Of a stretch of 37,154 nucleotides of DNA, positions 24,607-32,186 are shown in pieces (positions within the stretch are counted from its first letter, which is position 1; each line of letters opens with the position of its first letter). Position numbers and translations under genes: made by a program. The DNA is from CAZTVF01 sp964616985 (lineage in GTDB: Bacteria > Planctomycetota > Phycisphaerae > SM23-33): the NCBI GenBank assembly GCA_964616985.1, contig CAZTVF010000043.1, positions 1 through 37,154 on the forward strand, in the 5' to 3' direction. The notes under the pieces were generated by a model. The model made no database searches. It saw nothing but the letters and a program-made list of their open reading frames with translations, and had not been told where the DNA came from.

Positions 24607-24635
24607 CGCCGCCCATCTCAATCAGTCCACAATCA

Positions 24636-24661
24636 CACCGAGCCACAGCCGTGGCTCGGTG
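24636..24661 (+). terminator. Strong hairpin after the lipoprotein operon
   Basis: Perfect 11-bp stem CACCGAGCCAC / GTGGCTCGGTG with AGCC loop; followed by CGTTTAT, a weak T run. Confidence 0.65.
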
Positions 24662-24744
24662 CGTTTATGCAGACATAGCGGGGGCGACACTGTAGGGCAT
24701 GCAGGTCCTGGCCCGCAGGGACAGGTTCTGCATGCCGCAACAAG

Positions 24745-24830
24745 CTTCGGGCGCTGTAGAAGCCCCAGGACCTCACCCAACTCAGACAGCGCCGAACGGC
24801 AAGCCGCCGCCAAACGCACTCACATGTTCC
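24745..24830 (+). repeat. Family A stem-loop element, copy 4
   Basis: Left arm partly decayed (CAAGCTTCGGGCGCTGTAGA), loop AGCCCCAGGACCTCACCCAA, right arm intact (ACAGCGCCGAACGGCAAGCC), followed by GCACTCACATGTTCC as in copy 3. Confidence 0.8.
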
Positions 24831-24842
24831 ATGTGATGAGTG

Positions 24843-27065
24843 CTAAAACGTCTCGCTCTTGCCTGGGGCGATCTGGGCGAGTTTGTCGTTCACCTTGACG
24901 TCCAGCGGCTTGTCGCCGCGGTTGGTGATGCGGGCGCCGCGGGCGTCCAGGTCAATCGAAACGGGGCAGCCCTGCCAGATGATCGGGAATGCCAGCCGCG
25001 TCCACGCCTTGGGCAAGCGCGGCCGCAGCGTCAGCGTCTCGGCCGTCATCGCGGTCGCCAGGCCCGCAAACCCCAGCACCGCGACCATCCAGTTGGAGCC
25101 GGCCCCGGCGATGTGGATGCCCTCTGCCGCTCCGCCATGGTCGACGTCGAGATCCATGCCGGAGGTCTTCTTCCAGAACGACCACGCCTCATCGGCCAGG
25201 CCCAGCTTGGCGGCCATGATGGCATGCACGCCGGCCGACAGCGACGAGTCGTGCGTGGTAACCGGCACGTAGTAGTCCCAGGCCGTGCGCATCTCATCGA
25301 GTGTGAACTCGTTCTCGAACAGCATGAGCATCATCAGCACGTCGGCCTGCTTGAGGCACTTGGTGCGGTACAGCCGCTCCTGCGCCACGGCCATGGCGAA
25401 TTGCTTCGTGCGGTCGGGCCAGGTGGTCTCGAAGTGGGGCTCGGCGAGGAGCTCGAAGTCCTCGCACTGGATGACGAGCTTGCCCTTGCGGAGGATGGGC
25501 AGCTTGGCGGCGGCTTCGGCGAAGGCCTCGCGTTCGGCGGCGGTGGCGCCGCCGGCGTCGCCGACCTCGGCCGCCAGCGCCAACGCATGCTTCACGACGC
25601 GATTGGTGTAGGCGTTATTGTGCGAGACGGGGCAGTACTCGTCGGGGCCCATCACGCCCAGCAGGCTGGGGTGGTCCTGGCCCTTTCGCCAGTCCATGCG
25701 GGCCAGCCAGTAACGGCAGGTCTCGACGATGACTTCCGCGGCCGGGCCGCGGACGTACCCCAGGTCGGCGCCGCGCGCGTAGTGGGCCATGCCGTACACC
25801 ACGTCGGCCGTCACGTGCACCTCGTGGTCGGCGTACTGCCACGAAGGACACGACTCGCGCCCGGTGTTGTCCGACTCCCACGGGTACCGCGCGCCGGGGT
25901 AGTAGTAGCGGCGGGCGTTATCGCGGGCGCCATTGAGGCTCTGCACGCGGAAGTCCACCAGTGTCCTGGCCGCCGGCGGGTCGGTGTACAGGAAGAACGG
26001 CAGGAGGTACATCTCGGTGTCCCAGAAGAAGCGGCCGAAATAGGCATCGCCCGCGTAGCCCTTGGCGTCGGTGGCGACGCGGTTGTCGCCGTGCACGTGC
26101 GTCCGCAGGAGGTGATAGATCGACACCCGCATGGCCAGCTGCGACGCCTCGTCGCCCTCGATGACCACGTCGGAGTTCTCCCACCGCGTGGCCCAGACGA
26201 CGGCGTGCTCGGCGAGGAGCTGCTCCCAGGACAGGCCCGCGGCGGCGGCGAGGCACTCGGTGGGGCAGGTGGGGTTGGGGTCACGGCTGGTGGAGACGGC
26301 CGACCGCTTCTCCACCGTCACCGCCGCCCCGGCCCGCAGGGCGATGTCGGCGGAGATCCTGGCCGCGCGGGCGTCCTGCGTGTACTTCCACGCCGCGCCG
26401 GCCGTGGTCAACTGCGTGACGATGCCGACCTGCTCCTCGTTGTCGGTCTTCACGACGCACGCGGCCCCCGATGGGCCCGACGCCGACAGCGAGATCGACG
26501 TGAAGTGATCGTAGCCGCTGGTGCGGACGTCGGCATCGATGCCGCCCGAGACGGCGACCGTGATGTCGCGGTCGGCCTTGAGCGTCATCCGCTGCACGCA
26601 CAGCGAGGTGCGGGCGGCGCTGATGAACCGCTCGAAGCGGACCTCGATCTTCGCGCCCGATCGCGTCTGCCACACGAGCGAACGCTTGAGGAGGGCGGTC
26701 TTGAGCTCGAGCTCTCGGCGATAGCTGCTGACGCGGCTGTCTTCCATGTCGAGCTTCTCGCCGGCGACCACCGGCGTGAGGTCGGCGAAGAAGGGCAGGT
26801 TCACCATCTCCATGTTCAGCAGGGGGTGGCGGCCGAAAACGCCCGGCACGTACGTGCCCCACTTGGCCTTGGTCTCGGGAAACTTCTCGGCCGTCACGTT
26901 GACCGGCTTGCGGGTGAAGGTGTAGTTCTGGGGCGAGCCGCCGATGTGCTCCTCCAGCGAGCCGCGGACATGCAGATAGCCGCTGCCCTGCGTGAACAGG
27001 CCCTCGTAGGCCCGCGCGTACCTGCCCTGAAACGAATCCTCGACGATGGACCAAAGATCACTCAT
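24843..27065 (-). CDS. Glycoside hydrolase family 65 (maltose/kojibiose/trehalose phosphorylase-like)
   Basis: 740 residues. An N-terminal beta-sandwich (to about 270) is followed by the (alpha/alpha)6 barrel. GRFFWDTEMYLLPF and MGPDEYCPVSHNNAYTN are the substrate-binding and catalytic segments, the latter with the expected general-acid Glu. HGGAAEGIHIAGAGSNW matches the GH65 phosphate-binding loop region, which favours a phosphorylase. Substrate (maltose, trehalose, kojibiose, nigerose or glucosylglycerol) cannot be assigned. GGAG five bases before ATG 27065 fixes the start; the longer in-frame version reads antisense to the tatC leader. Divergent from tatC. Confidence 0.9.
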   Translation of the reverse strand: MSDLWSIVEDSFQGRYARAYEGLFTQGSGYLHVRGSLEEHIGGSPQNYTFTRKPVNVTAEKFPETKAKWGTYVPGVFGRHPLLNMEMVNLPFFADLTPVVAGEKLDMEDSRVSSYRRELELKTALLKRSLVWQTRSGAKIEVRFERFISAARTSLCVQRMTLKADRDITVAVSGGIDADVRTSGYDHFTSISLSASGPSGAACVVKTDNEEQVGIVTQLTTAGAAWKYTQDARAARISADIALRAGAAVTVEKRSAVSTSRDPNPTCPTECLAAAAGLSWEQLLAEHAVVWATRWENSDVVIEGDEASQLAMRVSIYHLLRTHVHGDNRVATDAKGYAGDAYFGRFFWDTEMYLLPFFLYTDPPAARTLVDFRVQSLNGARDNARRYYYPGARYPWESDNTGRESCPSWQYADHEVHVTADVVYGMAHYARGADLGYVRGPAAEVIVETCRYWLARMDWRKGQDHPSLLGVMGPDEYCPVSHNNAYTNRVVKHALALAAEVGDAGGATAAEREAFAEAAAKLPILRKGKLVIQCEDFELLAEPHFETTWPDRTKQFAMAVAQERLYRTKCLKQADVLMMLMLFENEFTLDEMRTAWDYYVPVTTHDSSLSAGVHAIMAAKLGLADEAWSFWKKTSGMDLDVDHGGAAEGIHIAGAGSNWMVAVLGFAGLATAMTAETLTLRPRLPKAWTRLAFPIIWQGCPVSIDLDARGARITNRGDKPLDVKVNDKLAQIAPGKSETF

Positions 27066-27190
27066 GGCGTCTCCACGGTTGGGGTACTGGATCGAGGGGA
27101 GAGTATACAATGGTTCGGCCGGTTGTGAAGGAGAAGTCGCCGCATCATCCCATGGCGGACACGCGGGAACGCCCATATACTGAAGGACAC

Positions 27191-27994
27191 ATGTCGGAGA
27201 ACGAAGAGGACAATATCGGCGAGCGCCGCATGACGCTGGCGGACCACCTGGACGAGCTTCGCCGCAGACTGATCCGCGCGATCCTGGGGCTGGTGGCCGG
27301 GGCCGCTCTGGGCATGATCTTCGCCCGCGAGGTCATATTCCTCCTCACGCGGCCTTACTACAAGGCGCTGGAATCCATCCACCAGCCGGCCGAGCCGCTG
27401 ACGGTGCTGACCGCTGGCGGCGGGTTCGACATCTGGATGCGCGTGGCGCTCTACTGCGGCGCAATCCTGGCCGGGCCCTGGATCATCTACCAGATCTGGG
27501 GCTTCGTCTCGGCCGGGCTGTACCCGCGCGAGAAACGCTTCGTGCAGTATTCGATCCCGTTCTCGGTGCTGCTATTCCTGGGCGGGGCGGCGTTCTTCGT
27601 CTTCTACGTGGCCGTGCCCGCGGTGGTGTTCCTGGTGGGGATCGACCTATGGCTGGGGCTGCGGCCGATGATCACGCTGCAGAGCCAGATCACCTTCATG
27701 ACGGACATGATCCTGGCGTTCGGGCTGGCGTTTCAGCTGCCGCTGGCGGTGCTGATCCTGTCCAAGGTGGGCATCGCGAGCATGTCGACGCTGAACAAGT
27801 ACCGCAAGCACGTGCTGATGGCGATCGTGATATTCTGCGCGATCTTCGCCCCGCCCGATGCGCTGAGCATGGTGGCGATGATCGTGCCGATGTGGATGCT
27901 GTACGAGATCGGCGTGGGGCTGTCCTGGCTGCTTGTGCTGCGGCACCGCAAGGCGGATGAGCTGGACGACAAGCCGCCCGGGGCGGCGGCCTAG
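27191..27994 (+). CDS. tatC: Sec-independent protein translocase TatC
   Basis: 267-residue, six-helix inner-membrane receptor for twin-arginine signal peptides. The N-terminal signature MTLADHLDELRRRLIRA is present, then hydrophobic segments near AILGLVAGAALGMIFA, CGAILAGPWIIYQIWGF, VLLFLGGAAFFVFYVAV, MILAFGLAFQLPLAVLIL, VLMAIVIFCAIFAPPDALS and MVAMIVPMWMLYEIGVGL. ATG 27191 is preceded by AAGGAC; an earlier in-frame ATG lacks a site. The stop TAG shares a CTAG with the stop of convergent tatA. Confidence 0.95.
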   Translation: MSENEEDNIGERRMTLADHLDELRRRLIRAILGLVAGAALGMIFAREVIFLLTRPYYKALESIHQPAEPLTVLTAGGGFDIWMRVALYCGAILAGPWIIYQIWGFVSAGLYPREKRFVQYSIPFSVLLFLGGAAFFVFYVAVPAVVFLVGIDLWLGLRPMITLQSQITFMTDMILAFGLAFQLPLAVLILSKVGIASMSTLNKYRKHVLMAIVIFCAIFAPPDALSMVAMIVPMWMLYEIGVGLSWLLVLRHRKADELDDKPPGAAA

Positions 27995-28257
27995 ACGCGT
28001 TTCTGCTCTTCGGGCTGCTTCTCGGGCTTGGACTCCAGCGGCTTGGCCGGCGGGGCGTCGGCGTCGACCTCGTTGATCTCGCTCTTCACGCCGTGCATCT
28101 CGTCTTTGAAGATTCGCAGGCCGCGGGCCATGCCGCGGGCCAGTTCGGGCAGTTTCCTGCCGCCGAACAGCACCAGCACCGCGATGGCGACGATGATCCA
28201 ATGCGTCGGGCCCCAGGCCGCCAAGGTAATTGCAGGAAGTGTCAACGTTACGAGCAT
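27991..28257 (-). CDS. tatA: Sec-independent protein translocase TatA
   Basis: 88 residues. A short hydrophobic segment (HWIIVAIAVLVLFGG) is followed by the FGGRKLPELARGMARGLRIFKDEM amphipathic helix (read as FGGRKLPELAR then GMARGLRIFKDEM) and an acidic/Lys-rich tail. Forms the translocation pore with TatC. GGGAG seven bases before the ATG. Separately transcribed from tatC because it is on the other strand. Confidence 0.93.
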   Translation of the reverse strand: MLVTLTLPAITLAAWGPTHWIIVAIAVLVLFGGRKLPELARGMARGLRIFKDEMHGVKSEINEVDADAPPAKPLESKPEKQPEEQKRV

Positions 28258-28725
28258 ATCAGGCTCCCAATACGCCTCCGGTAAGCTGGAGGTTGAGACA
28301 TCGTTCGATCTGCAGGACCGCGCGATCACGGTGAGTCCGGTCCCGACCATTAGTTATATCAAACCCGAGCGGTTTTTTCAATGAAACGCGCTCCGCGCCG
28401 GGGCAATCGCATTCTCGTAGCACGCATTCCCGTAGCACGGGCATCTTGCCCGTGCGTCCCACGGGCGTCCCGCCCGTGGATATTCGAGAAACACTGCAGG
28501 GGCGTCTCGCCCGTGCGCCTGCCGGCCGGCTGACAGTATGGCTGTGATACGCACACGCGACGCCCCTGGTTCCGCGCCGCCTTCACTATCTGGCCCTGCT
28601 GGCCCAGCCACCGCTATTGACGGTCTGAGGCGTTCCGCTGTACGGTAGCACCCTGGCGACACGCGTGGTGCCGACGGCTCCTGGGCACCGGTTGCACGCA
28701 ACAGAGCAACGAGGGTCCTGCGATC
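28258..28725. repeat. Family C hairpin array
   Basis: No gene. Hairpins CACGGGCATCTTGCCCGTG (28436-28454), CCACGGGCGTCC-CGCCCGTGG (28459-28479) and GGCGTCTCGCCCGTGCGCC (28501-28519) plus TGCCGGCCGGC. A weak promoter, TTGACG-18-TACGGT (28617-28646), precedes the GH5-like gene. Confidence 0.75.
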
Positions 28726-30444
28726 ATGGAGACTGTAAGACAATACGATCGTTGGCAGGGCGTCTGCGACGGCCCGGGCGACGCCGACTGCGTCATTCTG
28801 ACCGATCCTCAGGGAGGCTCCATCCGCCGCCCGGCCTTCCTGCATCAGCCGGCCGCCTTCGCGTATGACGACCGCGGATACGAGAGCATCTCCGCCGCCG
28901 GCGACGTCGTTCTGGCCGCACGGGCGACCCCTCATCTTGCGGGGCTGTGGAAGTACTCCTGGCTGAGCCACGGCCGCGTCGTGCGGGAGGGACAGTTCCA
29001 GTGTGAGGCATCGCCGCACCCGGGCTACGTCGAGATCAGCCCCCACGACGGTCGCTACTTCCGCTTCACGCATGGCCAGCCTTATGTGCCCATCGGGCTG
29101 AACCTCTGCCGGCCGGCGGATTACCCGATCAGCACGGGGCGCGAGTTCCAGACCGGGCCGGGCCTGGCAACGCTGGGCGCCCGTGAATTCCAGCGATGGT
29201 TCCACTCGCTGGCCGCAAACGGCGGCAACTTCGCCCGCCTCTGGCTGGGGGCACGCTACTTCCAGCCCGAAGGCGAGGTGGCCGGCGAACTGGACCTCCT
29301 TCGCTTTGCCGCCATCGACCGCGTGATCGAGCTGGCGCGGCAGTATGACATCCGCCTCAAGCTGTGCCTGGAATACTTCCGCACCTTCAGGCCCGGCACC
29401 GCCCAGTCGCGTGTGCTGCGGCATCCTGACGACGGCCGGTCGCCGCAGTCCATGGATGAGTGGTTCGAGGGAGTGGACTGGCAGTCCCTGTGGATGCGGA
29501 AGGTCACCGCTCTGCTGGCCCGCTACGGGGACGACCCCGTGGTCATGGCGTGGGAATTGTGGAACGAGATCGATTGCTGCGAGACCCGGGGCTTTCACGT
29601 CCAGGAAGCATGGACGCGGCGACTGCTCAAGGAGATCAAGGCGGCGTCGCCTCGGAACCTGGTGACGAATTCGCTGGGCAGTTTCGACTGCGAGCACAAG
29701 CAGGCACTGCAGGACGCCTTCGCGATGGAGGAGATGGACTTTCAGCAGGTTCACCGCTATCTCGACCAGGGCGCTCCCCTCGCATGCTGTCGCGACCCCG
29801 TCGCCTTTTCTTGGGACGCTGTTCGCTGCAGCCGGCGGCCGGACCGCCCCGTCCTGCTGGCCGAGACCGGGGCCGTCAACGACAGCCACTCCGGGCCCTT
29901 TCGCTACTATCGCGCGGATCACGAGGGCATCATTTTTCATGACACCACGTACCCCGCGTTCTTCGCCGGCGCCGCCGGCAGCGGCCACATCTGGCACTGG
30001 GACTGCTACGTCGATCAGAAGAACCTGTGGCAATCGTTCGGGGCATTGGCCGAAGCCCTGCGCGGCGTGGCCGTCGACCGCGAGCAATTCTCCACGGTCG
30101 ATCTCAGCACGCCGCGATACTGCTTCATGACGGCTGAGTACAGCTTGGACGCCTCCTCGAACTTATCTTCGCGCCGAAGTTTCTCGGCCTGCTCAAACTC
30201 CAGCCGACCGCCCTCGCGGTCGTACTTGAGGTGGTCGATGGCGGCCTTTGCGGCGGCGATAAATGGCTCTGTGCAGGCCTCGGGCGTCTCGGCTCGCATG
30301 GCCTTGGACTGCAGGAATTCAATCGCCGTGCGGAGGGTTTTCTCTGCCTCATCGAACTGCCTCGTCCTGACCTGCAGGGCGGCGATCTCAATGGCCGCTT
30401 CGGCCGTGCACGTATCGGATAGACCAGCCTTGACGGCATCCTGA
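28726..30444 (+). CDS. GH5-like glycoside hydrolase, apparently truncated; 3' end reads antisense to the TPR-like gene
   Basis: The ORF has 572 codons but only about the first 465 look native. An N-terminal beta domain (to about 110) precedes a GH5/GH-A type barrel: PYVPIGLNLCRPADY, GGNFARLWLGARYFQ, acid/base E281 in MAWELWNEID, nucleophile candidate E380 in VLLAETGAVND, and GHIWHWDCYVDQKNLW. No signal peptide. From about base 30115 the reading frame is the antisense of the opposite-strand gene and becomes Ser/Arg-rich (SSNLSSRRSFSACSNSSRPP), so the original C-terminus is missing. AGGG precedes the ATG. Substrate unknown; beta-mannan or beta-glucan are typical for GH5. Confidence 0.75.
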   Translation: METVRQYDRWQGVCDGPGDADCVILTDPQGGSIRRPAFLHQPAAFAYDDRGYESISAAGDVVLAARATPHLAGLWKYSWLSHGRVVREGQFQCEASPHPGYVEISPHDGRYFRFTHGQPYVPIGLNLCRPADYPISTGREFQTGPGLATLGAREFQRWFHSLAANGGNFARLWLGARYFQPEGEVAGELDLLRFAAIDRVIELARQYDIRLKLCLEYFRTFRPGTAQSRVLRHPDDGRSPQSMDEWFEGVDWQSLWMRKVTALLARYGDDPVVMAWELWNEIDCCETRGFHVQEAWTRRLLKEIKAASPRNLVTNSLGSFDCEHKQALQDAFAMEEMDFQQVHRYLDQGAPLACCRDPVAFSWDAVRCSRRPDRPVLLAETGAVNDSHSGPFRYYRADHEGIIFHDTTYPAFFAGAAGSGHIWHWDCYVDQKNLWQSFGALAEALRGVAVDREQFSTVDLSTPRYCFMTAEYSLDASSNLSSRRSFSACSNSSRPPSRSYLRWSMAAFAAAINGSVQASGVSARMALDCRNSIAVRRVFSASSNCLVLTCRAAISMAASAVHVSDRPALTAS

Positions 30445-30884
30445 AGTAGTTCGACAGCCTTCGGCACATTGCCGTCGGCTGCAAGGGTCAAAGCCTTGGC
30501 GATCTTCTGACGGGCGATATTGGCGTTCAGCGTGGATTTACGAACGCCGCCCCAAATCTCGTTGGCCTTGGCCCGGGCGGGGGGCCCTATGGCCCACGCA
30601 CAGCGGGCGAAGCAGTGGGAGGCCTCCACGCGAACCGCCTCTTTATCAGCCTTGGTCAGCGGTTCGACTAGCTTGGCCGCCTCCTCATGCTTTCCGCCGT
30701 AGAACAGAGACCATGCCTTGGCCATCTGCGTCTGCGTCGCATCCGCCTGCAGCTTTGGCGGCTCGGGGCGAAGCTTGTCCTTGTTCGCATCAGCAGCTAT
30801 GGCCGGGCTGATGAGTGCCAATATGACAGCACCGGCGACAATGCCAGCGCGACGGCTGAATGGGATTTTCCCCGGCTTTTTCAT
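30015..30884 (-). CDS. Secreted TPR-like protein, apparently 3'-truncated
   Basis: 289 codons. A signal peptide (AGIVAGAVILALISPAIAA) is followed by helical repeats of TPR character: MAKAWSLFYGGKHEEAAKLVEP, IAKALTLAADGNVPKAVELLQDA, TRQFDEAEKTLRTAIEFLQS and LEFEQAEKLRREDKFEEASKLYSAVMKQY. After about residue 253 the frame crosses into the antisense of the GH5-like gene (STVENCSRSTATPRRASAN) and loses repeat character. ATG 30884 is chosen at the start of the signal peptide; no clear ribosome site. Probably secreted or periplasmic; role unknown. Confidence 0.65.
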   Translation of the reverse strand: MKKPGKIPFSRRAGIVAGAVILALISPAIAADANKDKLRPEPPKLQADATQTQMAKAWSLFYGGKHEEAAKLVEPLTKADKEAVRVEASHCFARCAWAIGPPARAKANEIWGGVRKSTLNANIARQKIAKALTLAADGNVPKAVELLQDAVKAGLSDTCTAEAAIEIAALQVRTRQFDEAEKTLRTAIEFLQSKAMRAETPEACTEPFIAAAKAAIDHLKYDREGGRLEFEQAEKLRREDKFEEASKLYSAVMKQYRGVLRSTVENCSRSTATPRRASANAPNDCHRFF

Positions 30885-31064
30885 ACGATGAATCACTTAT
30901 TCTTGGACAGGAACCGTGCTACAAAACCGCTTACAGCGGGGGCACACGGCATGCGGCAGCCCCAAAGACTCATGGATTAGAATCGCGTCATTAAGCTATG
31001 TCAATTTCAATCTGTTTTCTGATCCATTCTTTCTGATCGCGTAGCGCACACCATTGTGAACGGC

Positions 31065-31250
31065 CTACAGCCCGCGTTCCGTCGTGATGATCCGCTTGCC
31101 GCACTGGCGGCACTGGCGGCTGCGGCGGATGCCGTTGGGGATGCGGCGGGTGTAGACGGTGCGGAAGTCGCGGCAGCCGCACCTGCGGCAGAGCAGGCCG
31201 ACCTCGGGATTGCTGGCGTAGGTGGAGAGGCGGATGCGCGGTCGATCGAT
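31065..31250 (-). pseudogene. 5'-truncated copy of the zinc-ribbon gene at 36581
   Basis: In frame it reads PPIDRPRIRLSTYASNPEVG, LLCRRCGCRDFRTVY, TRRIPNGIRRSRQCRQCG and KRIITTERGL then TAG, nearly identical to the intact copy but for R/K and a few bases. The first ten codons, including the ATG, are replaced by unrelated sequence; the frame opens at a TGA (31275-31277) with no ATG, GTG or TTG. About six mismatches over about 175 bp against 36588-36765. It lies in a 574-base stretch (30885-31458) with no other gene. Confidence 0.75.
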
Positions 31251-31458
31251 GGGGGGATAACGCAGGAACTGGTATCACGGCGGAAATCATCCGGAAATTC
31301 CTTGAGTTCGGAATTCCCCCGATTTACCCTAGGGTTTAGTCCTATAGGGCTGTTGACTGCTGCACCGAGGCCGTCGCCGCACTGAAATGGAAATAGCTGC
31401 ACCAACGGGGTCGTCTCAGCGGGGGGCATTCCGCGGGAACCCAGGGAAGGGAACTGCG

Positions 31459-32166
31459 ATGTCGAAGCGCAAGCTATCGTTACTCCACGATTTCCACCAA
31501 TCCATCCGTGGCGCTGTATCGCGCTATCTCGCTGCGCGGAGGAGGCCCCGGACTTGCGCTCCGTCCCCCATGGAACCGCTGGAGCAGCGGATATTGATGG
31601 CGGGCGATCTGTCGATCTCGCCGATCGCGCGGCAGTTCGTGGCCGACACGGCTGCGGTGGAGATCCACGCCACCTTTACCGACCTTCACCCCGGCACGGG
31701 CTACCAGGCCACCATCAACTGGGGCGACAATCAGCAGTCCACGGCCACCGTCGACGCCAGCACGTTCACGATCACGGCCTCGCACAGTTACGCGGCCGAT
31801 GGCAACTACACGCCCACCGTCTCGCTCACACGCGGCGCCGAGGCTGCGCAGCGTCAGTTCGTCGCGTCGGTGTTCAACCCCGCGATCGGGATGCCGCAGC
31901 AACTGCCGATCGACCCGAACAATCCAGACATCCGGCAGTACCTCGTCACGATGCCGGATAGCTGGGGCGTCAACCGCAACTACCGCGTCACCTTCAGCGG
32001 CGACGGCGGCCGAGCCATCACGGAAGTCGACGCGAGCGGCGGAGAAATACTTGGCACCACCCGCACGTTCGACACAAACGGGAGAGAGTTGAACGGTCCC
32101 TCTCGCTTGCTCGGGACCGGGATGCCGTTCGCCTTTGGACGGTCGATTGGGGCGATGGCGTCATAA
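31459..32166 (+). CDS. LEPR-type secreted PKD protein, 5' part (frame interrupted)
   Basis: 235 codons to a TAA. After a basic N-terminus comes MEPLEQRILMAGDLSIS, the planctomycetal LEPR-type motif found near the start of very large surface or exported proteins. A PKD-like domain follows (TINWGDNQQST ... HSYAADGNYTPTVSL), then FNPAIGMPQQLPIDPNNPD and a beta-rich part. Native sequence appears to end near NGRELNGP (about base 32098); the remaining 20 codons are out of frame, because the other frame there encodes WTVDWGDG. AAGGGAACTGCG before ATG 31459 is the ribosome site. Confidence 0.75.
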   Translation: MSKRKLSLLHDFHQSIRGAVSRYLAARRRPRTCAPSPMEPLEQRILMAGDLSISPIARQFVADTAAVEIHATFTDLHPGTGYQATINWGDNQQSTATVDASTFTITASHSYAADGNYTPTVSLTRGAEAAQRQFVASVFNPAIGMPQQLPIDPNNPDIRQYLVTMPDSWGVNRNYRVTFSGDGGRAITEVDASGGEILGTTRTFDTNGRELNGPSRLLGTGMPFAFGRSIGAMAS

Positions 32167-32186
32167 ATACTTACCTCGCCCCGCAG

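Noticed and set aside
24840..27128. 762-codon ORF on the plus strand
   Set aside because: Exact antisense of the GH65 gene, which has clear catalytic motifs.
28378..30087. 569-codon ORF on the minus strand
   Set aside because: Antisense of the GH5-like gene and of the family C hairpins; no motif, no ribosome site.
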